In this document: in pieces, positions 40,238 through 49,768 of the stretch
Layout: the number at the start of each line of letters is the position of its first letter
Position numbering within the stretch: position 1 is the stretch's first letter
NCBI RefSeq assembly: GCF_004803895.1
Contig: NZ_CP021978.1
Coordinates: 1-64,000, forward strand
Direction: 5' to 3'
Length of the DNA: 64,000 nucleotides
Source of the DNA: Streptomyces hawaiiensis
GTDB lineage: Bacteria > Actinomycetota > Actinomycetes > Streptomycetales > Streptomycetaceae
The notes under the pieces: generated by a model
The model's database searches: none
What the model was told of the DNA's origin: nothing
What the model saw: only the letters and a program-made list of their open reading frames with translations
Made by a program: the position numbers and the translations under genes

Positions 40238-41775
40238 CCGAGCCCCAGGGCCGAATCGAGGTCCTGTACGCCCTCGCTTTCCTGGGCGATCCGTGCAAGG
40301 AGCGAGCTCACCCATTGCGCAGACGGCGCTGCCGCCCCCTCGGCCAGGGGTGCCGGCTCGGCCAGCAGCGAGCGCAGCCGCAGGTCCGCCACCGGGGCCA
40401 GGTAGAAGTCACGGGTCGTCTCGACCTGCGCATGACCCAGCAGATCCTGCACCATCCGCCACACATCCCCGTACAGCAGCTGGAAGTCCCGCCGCTCCTG
40501 GACGCTCAGCCCCATCCGACGGTCCATCACGTGATGCAGCACCACCAGCATGTGCAGTGCGAAGGAATGGCGACACATGTGCGGGGTACAGAACGGCGGC
40601 TCGGCCACCCGCCCCGCCAGCACCTGCTCGCACCGCTGCGAAGCGGTGCGGAACACGTTCTCCCACGAGGCCGGTCGCAGCGGCAGCCCCTCCTCGGTCA
40701 GCCACAGCCACAGCGGCTCCAGCCCCTGCGGCCCCTCGCGATAGAAGCTCATCCGCTCAGCCACCCCCGCGTCCGCCAACGCGGTCCGCCCCACACGGCC
40801 CTGAGTATCGCGCCAGTGCAACACCTTCTGCCGCATCCCGGTCACGGCCCGCACCACCCGGTACGCTGCCAGGTCCTCATAGCGCCCCCGCCGTTGCGCC
40901 CGCCGTACCGCCGCCGCACGCGAGGACTCCACATACCCCGCGACCGCGGAGACCACCGCAGCCGCCACATAGAAGGTCCGGGCTCGCTTCGACTTGGTCA
41001 CCGCCCGCCCCAGCCGCCCCAGAACAAACCGGCCCGCCCCCAACGTGGGCTGCGGCATCTCGAAGGTCAACAGCGAGGCCCCCTCCGTCAGCCGCACCCC
41101 AGAAGAGAACAACAGCTCGGCGAACGCCGTATTACGTGCCTCCAACCGCCCCGTCCACCCCTGCCCCGGAACGCCGTCCACGGTGTGTCTGCGCAGCCCC
41201 ACCTCCAGCCACAACCGGAAGGCACGCGGGGTCAACCAGTGCACGTTGCTACTCCGCGTCTGTGGCGCCCGTGCCTCCGGAACCCTTACTGGTGCTCCAT
41301 AGCGGCCCGGCACCTCCCGCATCGCCACAGGTGAGCGGGCCACCACCCCGGTGCTCACGCCCCACGCGTACAGCCGACTCAAGGCGGCCAGGCCGCGATT
41401 CCATCGCGCTCCTCCCACCCGCACGGGGTTGCGCGGTGAGCGCGTCCGCCAGTCTTCGTAATCCCACAAGTCCTCGATATCGGCCTCGTGCCACCACCTG
41501 CCGCGCTGCCACAGGAAGTCGAAGAAGAGCCGGTAATCGTCCGTGTAGTTCCGCTTCGATTCCCCACCCAAACGAGCGAACGACGAGCGGCATAGATAGC
41601 GGCTCAGCTGCGGATCTATCCGGTAGTCCGGCGACAGCATGACCGGGTCTCCAGGAGGGGCTGCCGCGCCGTACGACTCCAACACCTCACGTTGCAGCAG
41701 CCTCTGGACCCCCTGTGAGGGTTCTGTGCAATGCTCCGCCACCCAGAAAACACGCCAACCGACCACAACACCCAT
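40234..41775 (-). CDS. First tyrosine recombinase of the trio (TnpA-like)
   Basis: The product has 513 residues. Core-binding domain: KRNYTDDYRLFFDFLWQRGR. Catalytic residues: Arg in LLFSSGVRLTEGASLL, His-x-x-Arg in TPHMCRHSFALHML, His in MVQDLLGHAQVETTRDFYL, whose Tyr is the nucleophile. All are present, so it looks active. It is the first gene of a four-gene operon with GTGA overlaps and starts 40 bp from the ligase fragment at 41815. Confidence 0.85.
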   Translation of the reverse strand: MGVVVGWRVFWVAEHCTEPSQGVQRLLQREVLESYGAAAPPGDPVMLSPDYRIDPQLSRYLCRSSFARLGGESKRNYTDDYRLFFDFLWQRGRWWHEADIEDLWDYEDWRTRSPRNPVRVGGARWNRGLAALSRLYAWGVSTGVVARSPVAMREVPGRYGAPVRVPEARAPQTRSSNVHWLTPRAFRLWLEVGLRRHTVDGVPGQGWTGRLEARNTAFAELLFSSGVRLTEGASLLTFEMPQPTLGAGRFVLGRLGRAVTKSKRARTFYVAAAVVSAVAGYVESSRAAAVRRAQRRGRYEDLAAYRVVRAVTGMRQKVLHWRDTQGRVGRTALADAGVAERMSFYREGPQGLEPLWLWLTEEGLPLRPASWENVFRTASQRCEQVLAGRVAEPPFCTPHMCRHSFALHMLVVLHHVMDRRMGLSVQERRDFQLLYGDVWRMVQDLLGHAQVETTRDFYLAPVADLRLRSLLAEPAPLAEGAAAPSAQWVSSLLARIAQESEGVQDLDSALGLG

Positions 41776-41814
41776 CCCTGCAGATCCGCTTCAACACGCA
41801 GATCCAACAGGGAA

Positions 41815-42457
41815 CTGATCGCGTTCGATCTGCTGCGGCTGTCCGGGACGGACACGACCGGATGGCCGTACCGGCGCCGCAGGGCCGCGCTGGAGTCCGT
41901 GTTCGCCGCCCGTCGGCTGTCGGCGCCGTGGGCGCTGTGCCCGTCGACCATCGATGCCGATGCCGTGCGCGAGTGGCTGACGTGGGCGTCGGTCGGGATG
42001 GAGGGAGTGGTCTTCAAGCGGCTGGACGACGCCTACCGCCCGTCGGTGAGGGGTGGCAGAAATACAAAGTCCGCGAGACAAGCGAGGCGATCGTCGGCGC
42101 GGTAACCGGTTCTCTGGCCGTTCCTCGCACGGTGCTGCTCGCAGGTACGACGCTGAAGGACGCTTTCAGTACGTCGGCCGCACCACCACCCTCGCCCAGG
42201 CGGCGGGTGCGGCGGTGGCCGGCCTGCTCGCTGCAGGGCGGCGCGGTCATCCGTGGACAGGCTGGTCGTTCTCCGCCGGGTGGGGCAGCCGGGAGACGCT
42301 GAACGTCACGCTGGTGGAACCCGAGCTGGTGGTGGAAGTCGGCGTCGACGTCGCCCGCGACGCCTCCGGCCGGTGGCGACATCCCGCACGCTGGCACCGT
42401 GCCCGCCCCGACCTCTCCCCCGCCGATGTCCCCCGCCTGACGTCACCGCCGCACTGA
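41815..42457 (+). pseudogene. ATP-dependent DNA ligase, C-terminal half, frameshifted
   Basis: It continues the protein begun at 30830: AFDLLRLSGTDTTGWPYRRR, VREWLTWASVGMEGVVFKRL (motif IV region), then after a frameshift at about 42050 (four G where five are expected) WQKYKVRETSEAIVGAVTG (motif V), and after another at about 42147 YDAEGRFQYVGRTTTLAQAA and the OB-fold end. The stop is at 42455-42457. Confidence 0.75.
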
Positions 42458-42628
42458 CGGCGGCCCGGCGCGGAGGCCCCGCCGACGCGCAACCGGCTGA
42501 GCGCGCCTCGATCCCCGGCTGCGTCCGCGCCGCCCATCCCGCCCTCCCTCATCCCCAACTCCAGCCAGGGCATGGACGAAGGGGGGGCGCAACGGGGATG
42601 CCAGCAGCCCAACCACTGAGTGCTTAGG

Positions 42629-42659
42629 CCGACGGCCCCGGTACCCCCGGGGCCGTCGG
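42629..42659 (-). terminator. Hairpin terminator of the GH43 gene
   Basis: 13-bp perfect arms (42629-42641 and 42647-42659) with a 5-nt loop, 4 bp past the GH43 stop codon. Confidence 0.7.
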
Positions 42660-42663
42660 ACGG

Positions 42664-44190
42664 TCAGGCGGTCGTGGGCACGAGCCGCCACTGCTGGCAG
42701 TTGTTGTTCAGCCAGGACCACTGACGTACGTCGACGCCGTTGCCGGTACCGCAGTTGGCGACGTCCGCGACCTTTCCGGTGGCGGCATTGACTATCCGGA
42801 CGTAGTCGCCGCCGGTGTAGATCAGGCGGAACTTTTGGCAGTTGTTGTTCAGCCAGGACCACTGCCGGATGTCGGTGCCGTCGGCGGAAGAGCAGCCGGC
42901 GACGTCCGCGACCTTGCCAGTGGCCACGTTCACCAGGCGGCTGGAGTCGTCGGCCATGTCCTCGATGCGCCACTTCTGGTTGGCGCCGCCGATGCAGCTC
43001 CACTGGAAGATGTTGGTGCCGTCGGCGGTGTTGCCGCCCTCGACGTCGAGGCACTTGCCGCTGTTGCGGTTGACGATGGTGTACGCGGTCGGGGTGGTCA
43101 CGGTCTCACCCGAGGGGCCGGCCAGCGTCACCCCCGTGGCGACCGGGTTGCCGAAATCGGGCGTCCCGTCGGCGTTCCACGTGAACTTCTGCGCGCGGGT
43201 GGTGCGGGCGTTGCCGCAGCCGCCGTTGGCCGCGCTGTTGGCGTGGTAGACGATCCAGTTCTCGGTGCCGTCGGGCGAGGTGAAGAACCCGTTGTGTCCC
43301 GGCCCGTACACCCCGTTGGCGTCGTTGCGCTGGAAGACCGGGGTCTGCTTCTTCGTCCAGGAGGCGGGGTTCAGCGGGTCGCTGCCGGTGAGCTCCAGCT
43401 GGCCCAGCTTGTAGTCGGCGGTCGAGCAGCTGCTGGCGGAGAAGGTGAGGAAGGTGCGGCCGTTGCGGTACAGCGGCTCTGGCCCCTCGTTGACCGGGCC
43501 ACCGGAGGTCTCCCAGCTCAGGGTGGGGCTGGAGATGATCGTGAAGGGACCGCTGAGCGTGTACGGGTTGCTCATCGGGGCGATGACCAGGCTCTGCGTA
43601 CTGCCGTTGATCTTGCCGCTGCCCAGCAGGTACAGCTTGTTGTCGTGCTTGAGGACACTGGCGTCGATCAGCCAGCCCTGGGCGGCGGCCGGGCCGGGGG
43701 TGAGGCTGTCGTCGGTGAGGATGTTCTTGTACGTGTACGTGCCCATCGGGTCGCTGCCGGAGCTCTCCAGCACGTGCGTGCGCTGGGTGTCACAGCAGGT
43801 GGCACCGGCCTGTGCGGCCGAGTAGTACAGGTACCACCTGCCGTCGAGGAAGTGGATCTCCGGTGCCCAGATGTTGGCGTTGCGGCCCGCGGTGCTGTCC
43901 GACCAGATCTCCACGCTCGGGGCGGTGCTCAGCCCCGCAAGGGTGGGCGACTTCCGCATGAGCAGCTTGTTGGTGAACGTCGTCGTCACCAGGTAGTAGT
44001 TGCCGTTGTAGTACTCCAGCCAGGGGTCAGCGCCCTTCTGCGTCTTGACCGGGTTGGTGAACGGCTTGCCGTCGGCCGCGGCGGTGGGCTGCGTGACGAC
44101 GAGGGACAGGGACGTGACCAGGGACAGCAGGACTGCCCCGAGGATCGTCCACCGACGACTCGACCGTCGAGGGTGCAGGGTGTGGTGCAC
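42664..44190 (-). CDS. Secreted GH43 glycosidase with C-terminal ricin-type (CBM13) module
   Basis: The product has about 508 residues. GTG 44190 is favoured by GGAAGGA upstream; it gives a twin-Arg-rich signal (RRSSRRWTILGAVLLSL) and cleavage near TAAADG. The five-bladed GH43 domain shows the catalytic base Asp in GADPWLEYYNGNYYLV, Asp in GWLIDASVLKHDNKLYLLG and the acid Glu in NEGPEPLYRNGRTFLTF. The ricin module has three repeats (CLDVEGGNTADGTNIFQW, two ending QWSWLNNNCQ). GH43 enzymes release arabinose or xylose from plant polysaccharides; the exact substrate is not readable. It acts outside the cell. Confidence 0.9.
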   Translation of the reverse strand: MHHTLHPRRSSRRWTILGAVLLSLVTSLSLVVTQPTAAADGKPFTNPVKTQKGADPWLEYYNGNYYLVTTTFTNKLLMRKSPTLAGLSTAPSVEIWSDSTAGRNANIWAPEIHFLDGRWYLYYSAAQAGATCCDTQRTHVLESSGSDPMGTYTYKNILTDDSLTPGPAAAQGWLIDASVLKHDNKLYLLGSGKINGSTQSLVIAPMSNPYTLSGPFTIISSPTLSWETSGGPVNEGPEPLYRNGRTFLTFSASSCSTADYKLGQLELTGSDPLNPASWTKKQTPVFQRNDANGVYGPGHNGFFTSPDGTENWIVYHANSAANGGCGNARTTRAQKFTWNADGTPDFGNPVATGVTLAGPSGETVTTPTAYTIVNRNSGKCLDVEGGNTADGTNIFQWSCIGGANQKWRIEDMADDSSRLVNVATGKVADVAGCSSADGTDIRQWSWLNNNCQKFRLIYTGGDYVRIVNAATGKVADVANCGTGNGVDVRQWSWLNNNCQQWRLVPTTA

Positions 44191-44240
44191 GGGTGGTCCT
44201 TCCAGCGGCGGCTCGTCCAAACGACTCACCTCAGCCATCA

Positions 44241-44254
44241 TTCGATATTACGAA
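44241..44254. promoter_or_regulatory. Possible sugar-regulator operator upstream of the GH43 gene
   Basis: TTCG-ATATTA-CGAA is an inverted repeat 51 bp upstream of the GH43 start, in an AT-rich patch unlike the surroundings. A role is only inferred from position. Confidence 0.3.
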
Positions 44255-44444
44255 CGTTGTGCGGAACTGCGGACGAAAGGTAGAGGTGGGTCAGGAACAC
44301 CGTCAATAGATCGGACAAGACCGGCATGGAAGCGCTGCCTGCTACCGGGGGCGCGTCCGGTGACGTCCCCGCCCGGGTCGTCGGGCAAGGCGATGGGGAG
44401 TGTAAATCTAACGGTGGATCCGACGATCATGGGAGAGACGTCAA

Positions 44445-44630
44445 GTGACTTACGCCGCCGTGGAGTTGGAGACCGTGGAACCTGTCGAGAGTGCCCCGTT
44501 GGGGCAGCCTGCGCCCGTGTCCGACGAGCAACCGGTTGCGATGCTGGTGGAGCGGGCCCGGCCGGAAGGGCTGCAGCTGACCGGGCAGAACGGGCTGCTG
44601 CAGCAGCTGGCCAAGCGGGTCCTGGAGTTA
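44445..44630 (+). pseudogene. IS256-family transposase, N-terminal fragment
   Basis: GTG 44445 gives MTYAAVELETVEPVESAPLG and continues to LQLTGQNGLLQQLAKRVLE, the conserved start of IS256 transposases, then stops being homologous at TTA (44628-44630), where IS630 sequence begins. An IS256-like end, GGGAGTGTAAATCTAACGG, lies near 44395-44415. Confidence 0.7.
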
Positions 44631-44639
44631 CTGAGGTTT

Positions 44640-46049
44640 TCAGGGTGGGGTCGGTGGTGCGAGGGTCAGGCCGGTGGCGGTGAGGCAGCCGTCGACCAGG
44701 TGGGGGCGGAGCTGGATCCTGCGTAACTCCCGGCGCAGGACACGGTCGAGGTCGTCGGGTGTGTCGAAGGCGGTGTTCGCCATGGCCCGGCATACCAGTG
44801 ACCAGAGGGCCTCAACGGGGTTCAGGTCGGGTGCATACGGCGGGAGACGGATGGTGGTGAGCCAGTCGTGCTCGGCCTCGTACCGTTTCAGCCCGGACGC
44901 TAGGTGGGTGTTGAGATTGTCCCAGACCATCACGATCGGGCCGCCGAGCTGGATGTGTGCACGGACGAGCAGATCACGGTAGTCCTGCCAGGAGAAACTC
45001 TTGCGTGCGCCTTTGAGCATGAGGTGGTTGCGGGGCCGGTGGATGAGACGGCTTTCCACGCCCGGTTTGTAGCAGCACAGGGCGGCGACCGAGGTCCTAC
45101 GGCGGGACCGGCCTCTCACTCGGATGACGGGGGTGTGCCCGCGCCGGCCCCAGGTGCGGGCGCGAGGCGGCGTCATCGAGAACCCGGCCCTCGTCCTCGA
45201 AGACGATCCAGGCCCCATGGGCCGCCGCGAGCCTTTTACCCTCGGCCACACCTCCTTCTTCCACAGTTCGACGGCGTGCTCATCACGTTCGAGTGCTCTG
45301 CGGGCGGGCGCCTGCCAGGACCAGCCGTGCCGTTTCAACAGCCGCCACACCGTCGCCACCGACAGGCTCAGCCTCAGACGACGGCGGATCACCGTCTGGA
45401 CCCGGGCCAAAGTCCACCGCTCATCGTCGAAGCCGTGCGCCGACGGACCCTTGCCCAGTTCTGCCTCGAGCACGGCGAACTGGGCATCGGTGACCGTCGG
45501 GGAGTTGGCCGGGCCCGCAGAACGCAGGGCCTCCATGCCGCCCTCGCGCCAGGCACGGCGCCAGCGTTCCACCGACCGCACACTCACCCGCAGGTCCTTG
45601 GCGATCACCGCGGTCTTCTCGCCCGCCGCGAACCGCATGCCGGCCCGGAGCCGGATCTTCTCCCGAAACGCCGACAGTTCTCGGTTCGGCCGGCGGTTCC
45701 GGAGTACTGGCGCTGAACCCCGGCTGATCAGCACGCCGTCGGCCTCGCCGAGCTTGCTGGCGACGTATTCCTGCAGGTCGTCGCGGATGTCATCGGGCTC
45801 CCACTTCGATCCGGCGAGGAGGTGCTGCAGGCCGTCGGGCGTAGGGTGGCCGGCCTGTTCGGCCGGCTGCCAGCTGTTCTTGCGAGCGACTGGAGCGAGT
45901 AGCCCGCGTACGTAGTCACGCATACGTCGGCGGAGCTCGACCCGACTGAAGCGGTGCCCGATGGTCAGAAAGAGATCGTCCAGTTCGCGGTCCCACTGCG
46001 CGGCGGCAGACTCGGTGATCACCCTCGGAAACTGCCCCGCCGCTGTCAC
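44640..46049 (-). pseudogene. Chimeric ORF: IS701 transposase N-terminus fused to an IS630 transposase
   Basis: Residues 1-108 (RVELRRRMRDYVRGLLAPVA, ARKNSWQPAEQAGHPTPDGL, DDLQEYVASKLGEADGVLI) are IS701-family. The following DNA still encodes QRQYSGTAGRTENC of IS701 in another frame, so about 40 bp is deleted. From about 45665 the protein is IS630-family (EKIRLRAGMRFAAGEKTAVI, SVRSVERWRRAWREGG). Its first catalytic Asp is lost: the IVFEDE motif is present only out of frame near 45190-45210, between two compensating shifts. The second Asp (MVWDNLNTH) and Glu (LNPVEALWSL) remain. The product cannot transpose by the known chemistry. Confidence 0.75.
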
Positions 46050-46075
46050 TACCTGCGGCGTTGTCGCACGATCGA

Positions 46076-46100
46076 GGGGCGGTCTCCGTGAGACCGCCCC
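46076..46100. repeat. Hairpin at the IS701 end
   Basis: GGGGCGGTCTC (46076-46086) and its complement (46090-46100) with a 3-nt loop, upstream of the IS701 transposase start. Confidence 0.45.
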
Positions 46101-46225
46101 CGCACGACCGAAGTCCCGCTACACTCCCGCCACCCGGCGAAAGACCAGGTGAGACAGCCGAAATCCTGCTGGAGTACTAGGCCGTGTGGCAAAAGTGGAT
46201 CTTGGACTGTGAATGATCACGGTGC

Positions 46226-47100
46226 ATGGGGCGGGGAGATCTCACGGACGAGCAGTGGGCGGTGTTGGAGCCGCTGTTGCCGAAGGGCGCGAAGGCCGGG
46301 CGGCCGCCGGTCTGGCCTCGGCGGCGGCTGATCGACGGCATGCGATTCCAGGTCCGGACCGGTGTGCCATGGCGGGACGTGCCCGTCGAGTACGGGCCGT
46401 GGGGCCGAGTCTACGACCTGTTCCGCCGGTGGCAGCGGAACGGCACCTGGCACCGGATCCTCACCCAGCTCCAGGTCCTGGCTGACGCGAAGGGGGCGAT
46501 CACGTGGGACCTGAGCGTCGACTCCACGGTCTGTCGCGCCCATCAGCATGCAGCGGGGGCCCGCAAGCAGGGTGACCTGCAGAAGGAACCACCGGGCGGT
46601 GTGTTCACGAGCCCGGAGATCATGGGCTGGGACGCTCGCGCGGCGGGTTCACCACCAAACTGCACCTGGCCGTCGAGCAGGGCCAGAAGCCCATGGCGAT
46701 CGTGATCACGGCCAGGCAGCGCGGGGACTCGCCGCAGTTCGAGCCCGTGCTGAAGAAGGTCCGCGTGCCCCGCATCGGACCGGGCCGGCCACGCGTCCGC
46801 CCCGATCGCGTGCGGGCCGACAAGGCGTACGCCTCCCGCAAAAACCGCGCCTACCTGCGCCGCCGCGGAATCCGCTGCACCATCCCGGACAAGGCCGACC
46901 AGGCACGCAACCGCCGGAAGCTCGGCTCCCGCGGCGGCCGGCCACCGCACTTCGACCCGGCCGACTACCGCCAGCGTCATACGGTCGAGTGCGGGATCAA
47001 CCGACTCAAGAGACACCGCGCCGTCGCCACGCGATACGACAAGCTCGCCGTCCGCTACGAGGCGACCGTACTGATCGCGGCCATCAACGAGTGGCTGTGA
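46226..47100 (+). CDS. IS5-family transposase in two frames
   Basis: Frame one from ATG 46226 ([20 protein letters not shown]; first Asp in [16 protein letters not shown]). Near 46620 the reading moves by one base to [20 protein letters not shown], with [20 protein letters not shown] (second Asp) and [20 protein letters not shown] (Glu), ending AAINEWL. The two-frame layout is common for this IS subgroup and may use programmed frameshifting. Confidence 0.8.
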
Positions 47101-47200
47101 CCAGCGCAGTCGGAACACTCTCGGTGATCAGGACCTCAGGACGGTTCTTATGTCCGCTGGCTCCGGGTGCTCAACCGGTCGATCTCGGCGAGCACGTGGT

Positions 47201-47939
47201 CTACAGGCGGACGGACCTGTGCCTGCAAGGTCTCTCGCTCCAGCTTTCATCGGAGTAGCGGCAGTTGAGATAGAGCTGCCTGGCGTGCTCGAGAGCTGGG
47301 CGGTGTTCGGGAGGGAGCTGGGCGAGGGCCCAGTCTGCGGCAGCATCCTTCGGCCTGATCTGGCCGGTGGTGAGCGTGGTCCAGATGCGCGCGAAGGTCA
47401 GCAGGACGTTGCGGGTGTCGCCGTCCAGGTTGTCGAGCAGGTCGGGGATGCCCGCCACGCTTGCCCGGACCAGATCGGAGTGCGGGACGGGGTCGAGGAT
47501 CTGTGTCGGCCGCGGGCCGGCGAGGGGGTAGTCACCGGTCTGCCATCGTGATCAGCAGGGCCAGATCGGGCAACGGCTCCGGCCGGGGGACCTTCCCGGC
47601 CTCGTACTCGGCGCGCAGCCACTCGCCGTACAGGAAGTCGCAGGTCGGAGGGTATCGCCATGGCTGGACCTCGGACTGGACGACCACGGTGAGCTCGACC
47701 GGGCGGGCCTTGTTCCGGGGGCCGGAGATCCCGAGCAGGCCACCGAGAAGCGCCCGTCGTTCCCGCTCGTCCATCGACCTCCGGGAGATGAGCAGTACGT
47801 CCACGTCGCTGGCTGGTCTGAGGCCTCCGAGCACGGAAGATCCATGAAGGTAGGCGCCGATGAGATCCCCGCTCAGCACACCACCGGCCAATCCCGCGAT
47901 CTCCTGAAGCTGATTCACCGCGCCAGTGTCTCCCGTCAT
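47201..47939 (-). pseudogene. AadA-family aminoglycoside nucleotidyltransferase, one frameshift
   Basis: From ATG 47939 (MTGDTGAVNQLQEIAGL) the nucleotidyltransferase motif is clear: GAYLHGSSVLGGLRPASDVD with the GS and DxD metal-binding residues, then ARPVELTVVVQ and CDFLYGEWLRAEYEAG. The frame ends early at 47532 (LALLITMADR); the next frame continues PTQILDPVPHSDLVRASVAG, VLLTFARIWTTLTTGQI and KDAAADWALAQLPPEHRPAL to 47201. Intact relatives adenylylate streptomycin or spectinomycin. As written the enzyme lacks its helical C-terminal domain. It sits between IS5 sequences. Confidence 0.75.
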
Positions 47940-48026
47940 CCGGTCCGACTGCACGGCATTATGGGGCGGCTCACGATCCGCCATCACGCGAGTGTGTTGG
48001 TTGCAACCGCCAACGAGTGGCTGTGA
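47940..48026 (+). pseudogene. C-terminal remnant of a second IS5-family transposase
   Basis: The end reads GRLTIRHHASVLVATANEWL before a TGA, a diverged match to [19 protein letters not shown] of the transposase ending at 47100. Confidence 0.6.
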
Positions 48027-48050
48027 CCGGCACTTTCGCAACAGGCCCTA

Positions 48051-48560
48051 GTGGGCTTCTCACTACCGTCGGCACTCCTGTTTCTGTGCCGGTCATCCTT
48101 CCCTCGGATTGGCTGGCCTCGAGCCCGTGACACAAGGAGGCGGGAACGGCCTCGCGTACTTGTCGTGGTCGTAGCCCGGGTCGGCCAGCACCACGTCCGG
48201 GCGGTGTAGAGGCGGTAGTCCGACAGCAGACCGAGCGTGGTCTTCGGCTCGCTGATGTCCAGGCAGTGCGTGGAAATGGCGGAGCCACGATCCGATCGTC
48301 CAAGCCGGGGTCGCGGCGGCGGCCGCGCAAAACGAGGGCGAGGTGGCGGCGGGCTTCGGCGAGCAGGTGCCGTTCTCCGAGCTACGCATCGGCCCGGCTG
48401 TCACCGACCCGGTCGGGGCGGGGCAGCCTCGGGTCGCTGCTGTACCGGCGGGCGCTGGGCGAGGCCGTCGCCACGGCGCTGGCGGTACGCGACGGCGCGC
48501 CGTCGACCGACCCCGCACCCACGTACGCGCAGGTGCAGGCCCTCGTCGACGGGCCCGGCG
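48051..48560. other. Degraded sequence, no intact gene
   Basis: A minus-strand piece near 48150-48210 reads RPDVVLADPGYDHDKYA, a DDE-transposase (IS5-type) second-Asp motif. The plus strand from about 48350 has open stretches with protein-like segments (FGEQVPFSELRIGPAVTDPV; later ALGEAVATALAVRDGAP) that do not join in one frame and were not identified. Confidence 0.4.
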
Positions 48561-49082
48561 TCACGTGCCGGTGAGCTTGTCGAGGTCGGGGGCGTAGACG
48601 GTCATCCAGTGCGGGTTCAGCCGGTAGTAGACGACCTCGCGGTTCCAGTCGAAGGCGTCGTCGTCGCCGTAGAAGTCCTTCAAGTAGGCGAGGAGTTCCT
48701 GCCAGTCGGCCGTGGTCTCGGCGTCCTCGGGGTTCAGCTCCTCCACCGTGCCGTGGGTGAACACGCCGAGGTCCTCGCCGCGCATGTGCGCGACGCTGGC
48801 GGCCGGACGGGCCGCGAGATGACGGGCCTTGGCGGCGTTGCGGGCCGTGCCGAAGTGCCACCGGCCGTGCAGGAAGTGCCCGTCGGCGCCGCTGATCCGA
48901 GGTTCGCCCTTTGCGGTCACTGTGGAGAGGGCGAGCGTGCACATGCCGGTAAGAACCCCGGTGAGCTGCGCCGCCGTGATGGTGCGGCCCTCGACGATCG
49001 AGCGGAGGTGTGCGGTCGAGCCGGAGAGAGAGGAGTCGAGGAGAGACTGGAGCTTGTCGAGTTCTTCTGGGGTTTCGCGCAT
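48561..49082 (-). CDS. Pyridoxamine 5'-phosphate oxidase-like (split-barrel flavin) protein
   Basis: The product has 173 residues from ATG 49082 (MRETPEELDKLQSLLDSSLS); ATG 49124 is an alternative without a ribosome binding site. The split-barrel fold is indicated by LALSTVTAKGEPRISGADGH, HGRWHFGTARNAAKARHLAA and GVFTHGTVEELNPED. Such proteins bind FMN or F420 and reduce or shield small molecules; the cofactor cannot be told. It is the first gene of the intact chromosomal-type segment. Confidence 0.8.
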   Translation of the reverse strand: MRETPEELDKLQSLLDSSLSGSTAHLRSIVEGRTITAAQLTGVLTGMCTLALSTVTAKGEPRISGADGHFLHGRWHFGTARNAAKARHLAARPAASVAHMRGEDLGVFTHGTVEELNPEDAETTADWQELLAYLKDFYGDDDAFDWNREVVYYRLNPHWMTVYAPDLDKLTGT

Positions 49083-49124
49083 ACGTCCATCGTCGGCCGT
49101 AAACCCGACACCCTCTGTCGTCAT

Positions 49125-49768
49125 TGATCAAGCAGCGGTGAGGTTGCTCCGCGCGGGTTACGCTCGGTGCTGCGTGGATGGCAACAGGTGGGGGACGAAC
49201 GCCGGGAGATCGGCCGCCCAGTCACCCGCACGATGCCACGGGCGCAGGCGCCCGAGCAGATAACCGGCCGCGAGCGCGACGGCCGCCGACGCTCGGAGGG
49301 GGCTTGTTGGTGTACGGGGTGGCGGCTGGCTGGTGTGTTGCTGGTTCGCTGAGGGGCGAGACGGGCGGCTTCGGTGGGGAGGCCGAGGTGCGTGAGCTGG
49401 GGTTGTGGCGCGTGCTCGAAGCGTGGGGCTAACGGGTTCGTGTGGGGCGGTTGTGTGGCGACGACCCGGCCGACAGCTGCACCACCCGTCCGAGATCCCC
49501 GCCCGCATCCACACCAATGTCGCTGTCGCCTGGCAACGGCTCTCCACCGACGACTGGGCCACCTACGCTGCCGAAGTCAGCCGAGGCAGCCGACCTGCTC
49601 ACGGCCGTGCCCGAATCCTCCTAACGGGGCCTGGTCGGTGGTTTCGTACGGGGGCGGACTCGCCTGTTGGATCCGAGCGCTCCGCCAGACCGGCCGACTC
49701 ACGTGGGGGCCACCACTCTGCGTCAGACGCTTCTGCGGTCGGCCGGCAGTTGCCGCCGCGTCCTGGGT
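49125..49768. other. Stretch without a convincing gene
   Basis: A minus-strand segment near 49160-49290 (SAAVALAAGYLLGRLRPWH) looks like the start of a small membrane protein but has no good start. A plus-strand segment near 49480-49590 (ARIHTNVAVAWQRLSTDDWA) is protein-like but unidentified. Nothing supports a complete gene. Confidence 0.4.

Larger units (their letters stand above)
46178..48050 (+). mobile_element. IS5-bounded unit carrying an aadA-like gene
   Basis: The left end TAGGCCGTGTGGCAAAAGTG and the inverted right end TAGGGCCTGTTGCGAAAGTG (48031-48050) match at most positions. Inside are a complete IS5-family transposase, an aadA-like gene on the other strand, and a second copy of only the last ~85 bp of a related transposase. 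The simplest reading is two related IS copies around a resistance gene, with most of the right copy deleted. Confidence 0.6.

Noticed and set aside
49158..49562. 134-residue minus-strand frame as a gene
   Set aside because: Only a short hydrophobic segment looks real and there is no supported start codon.
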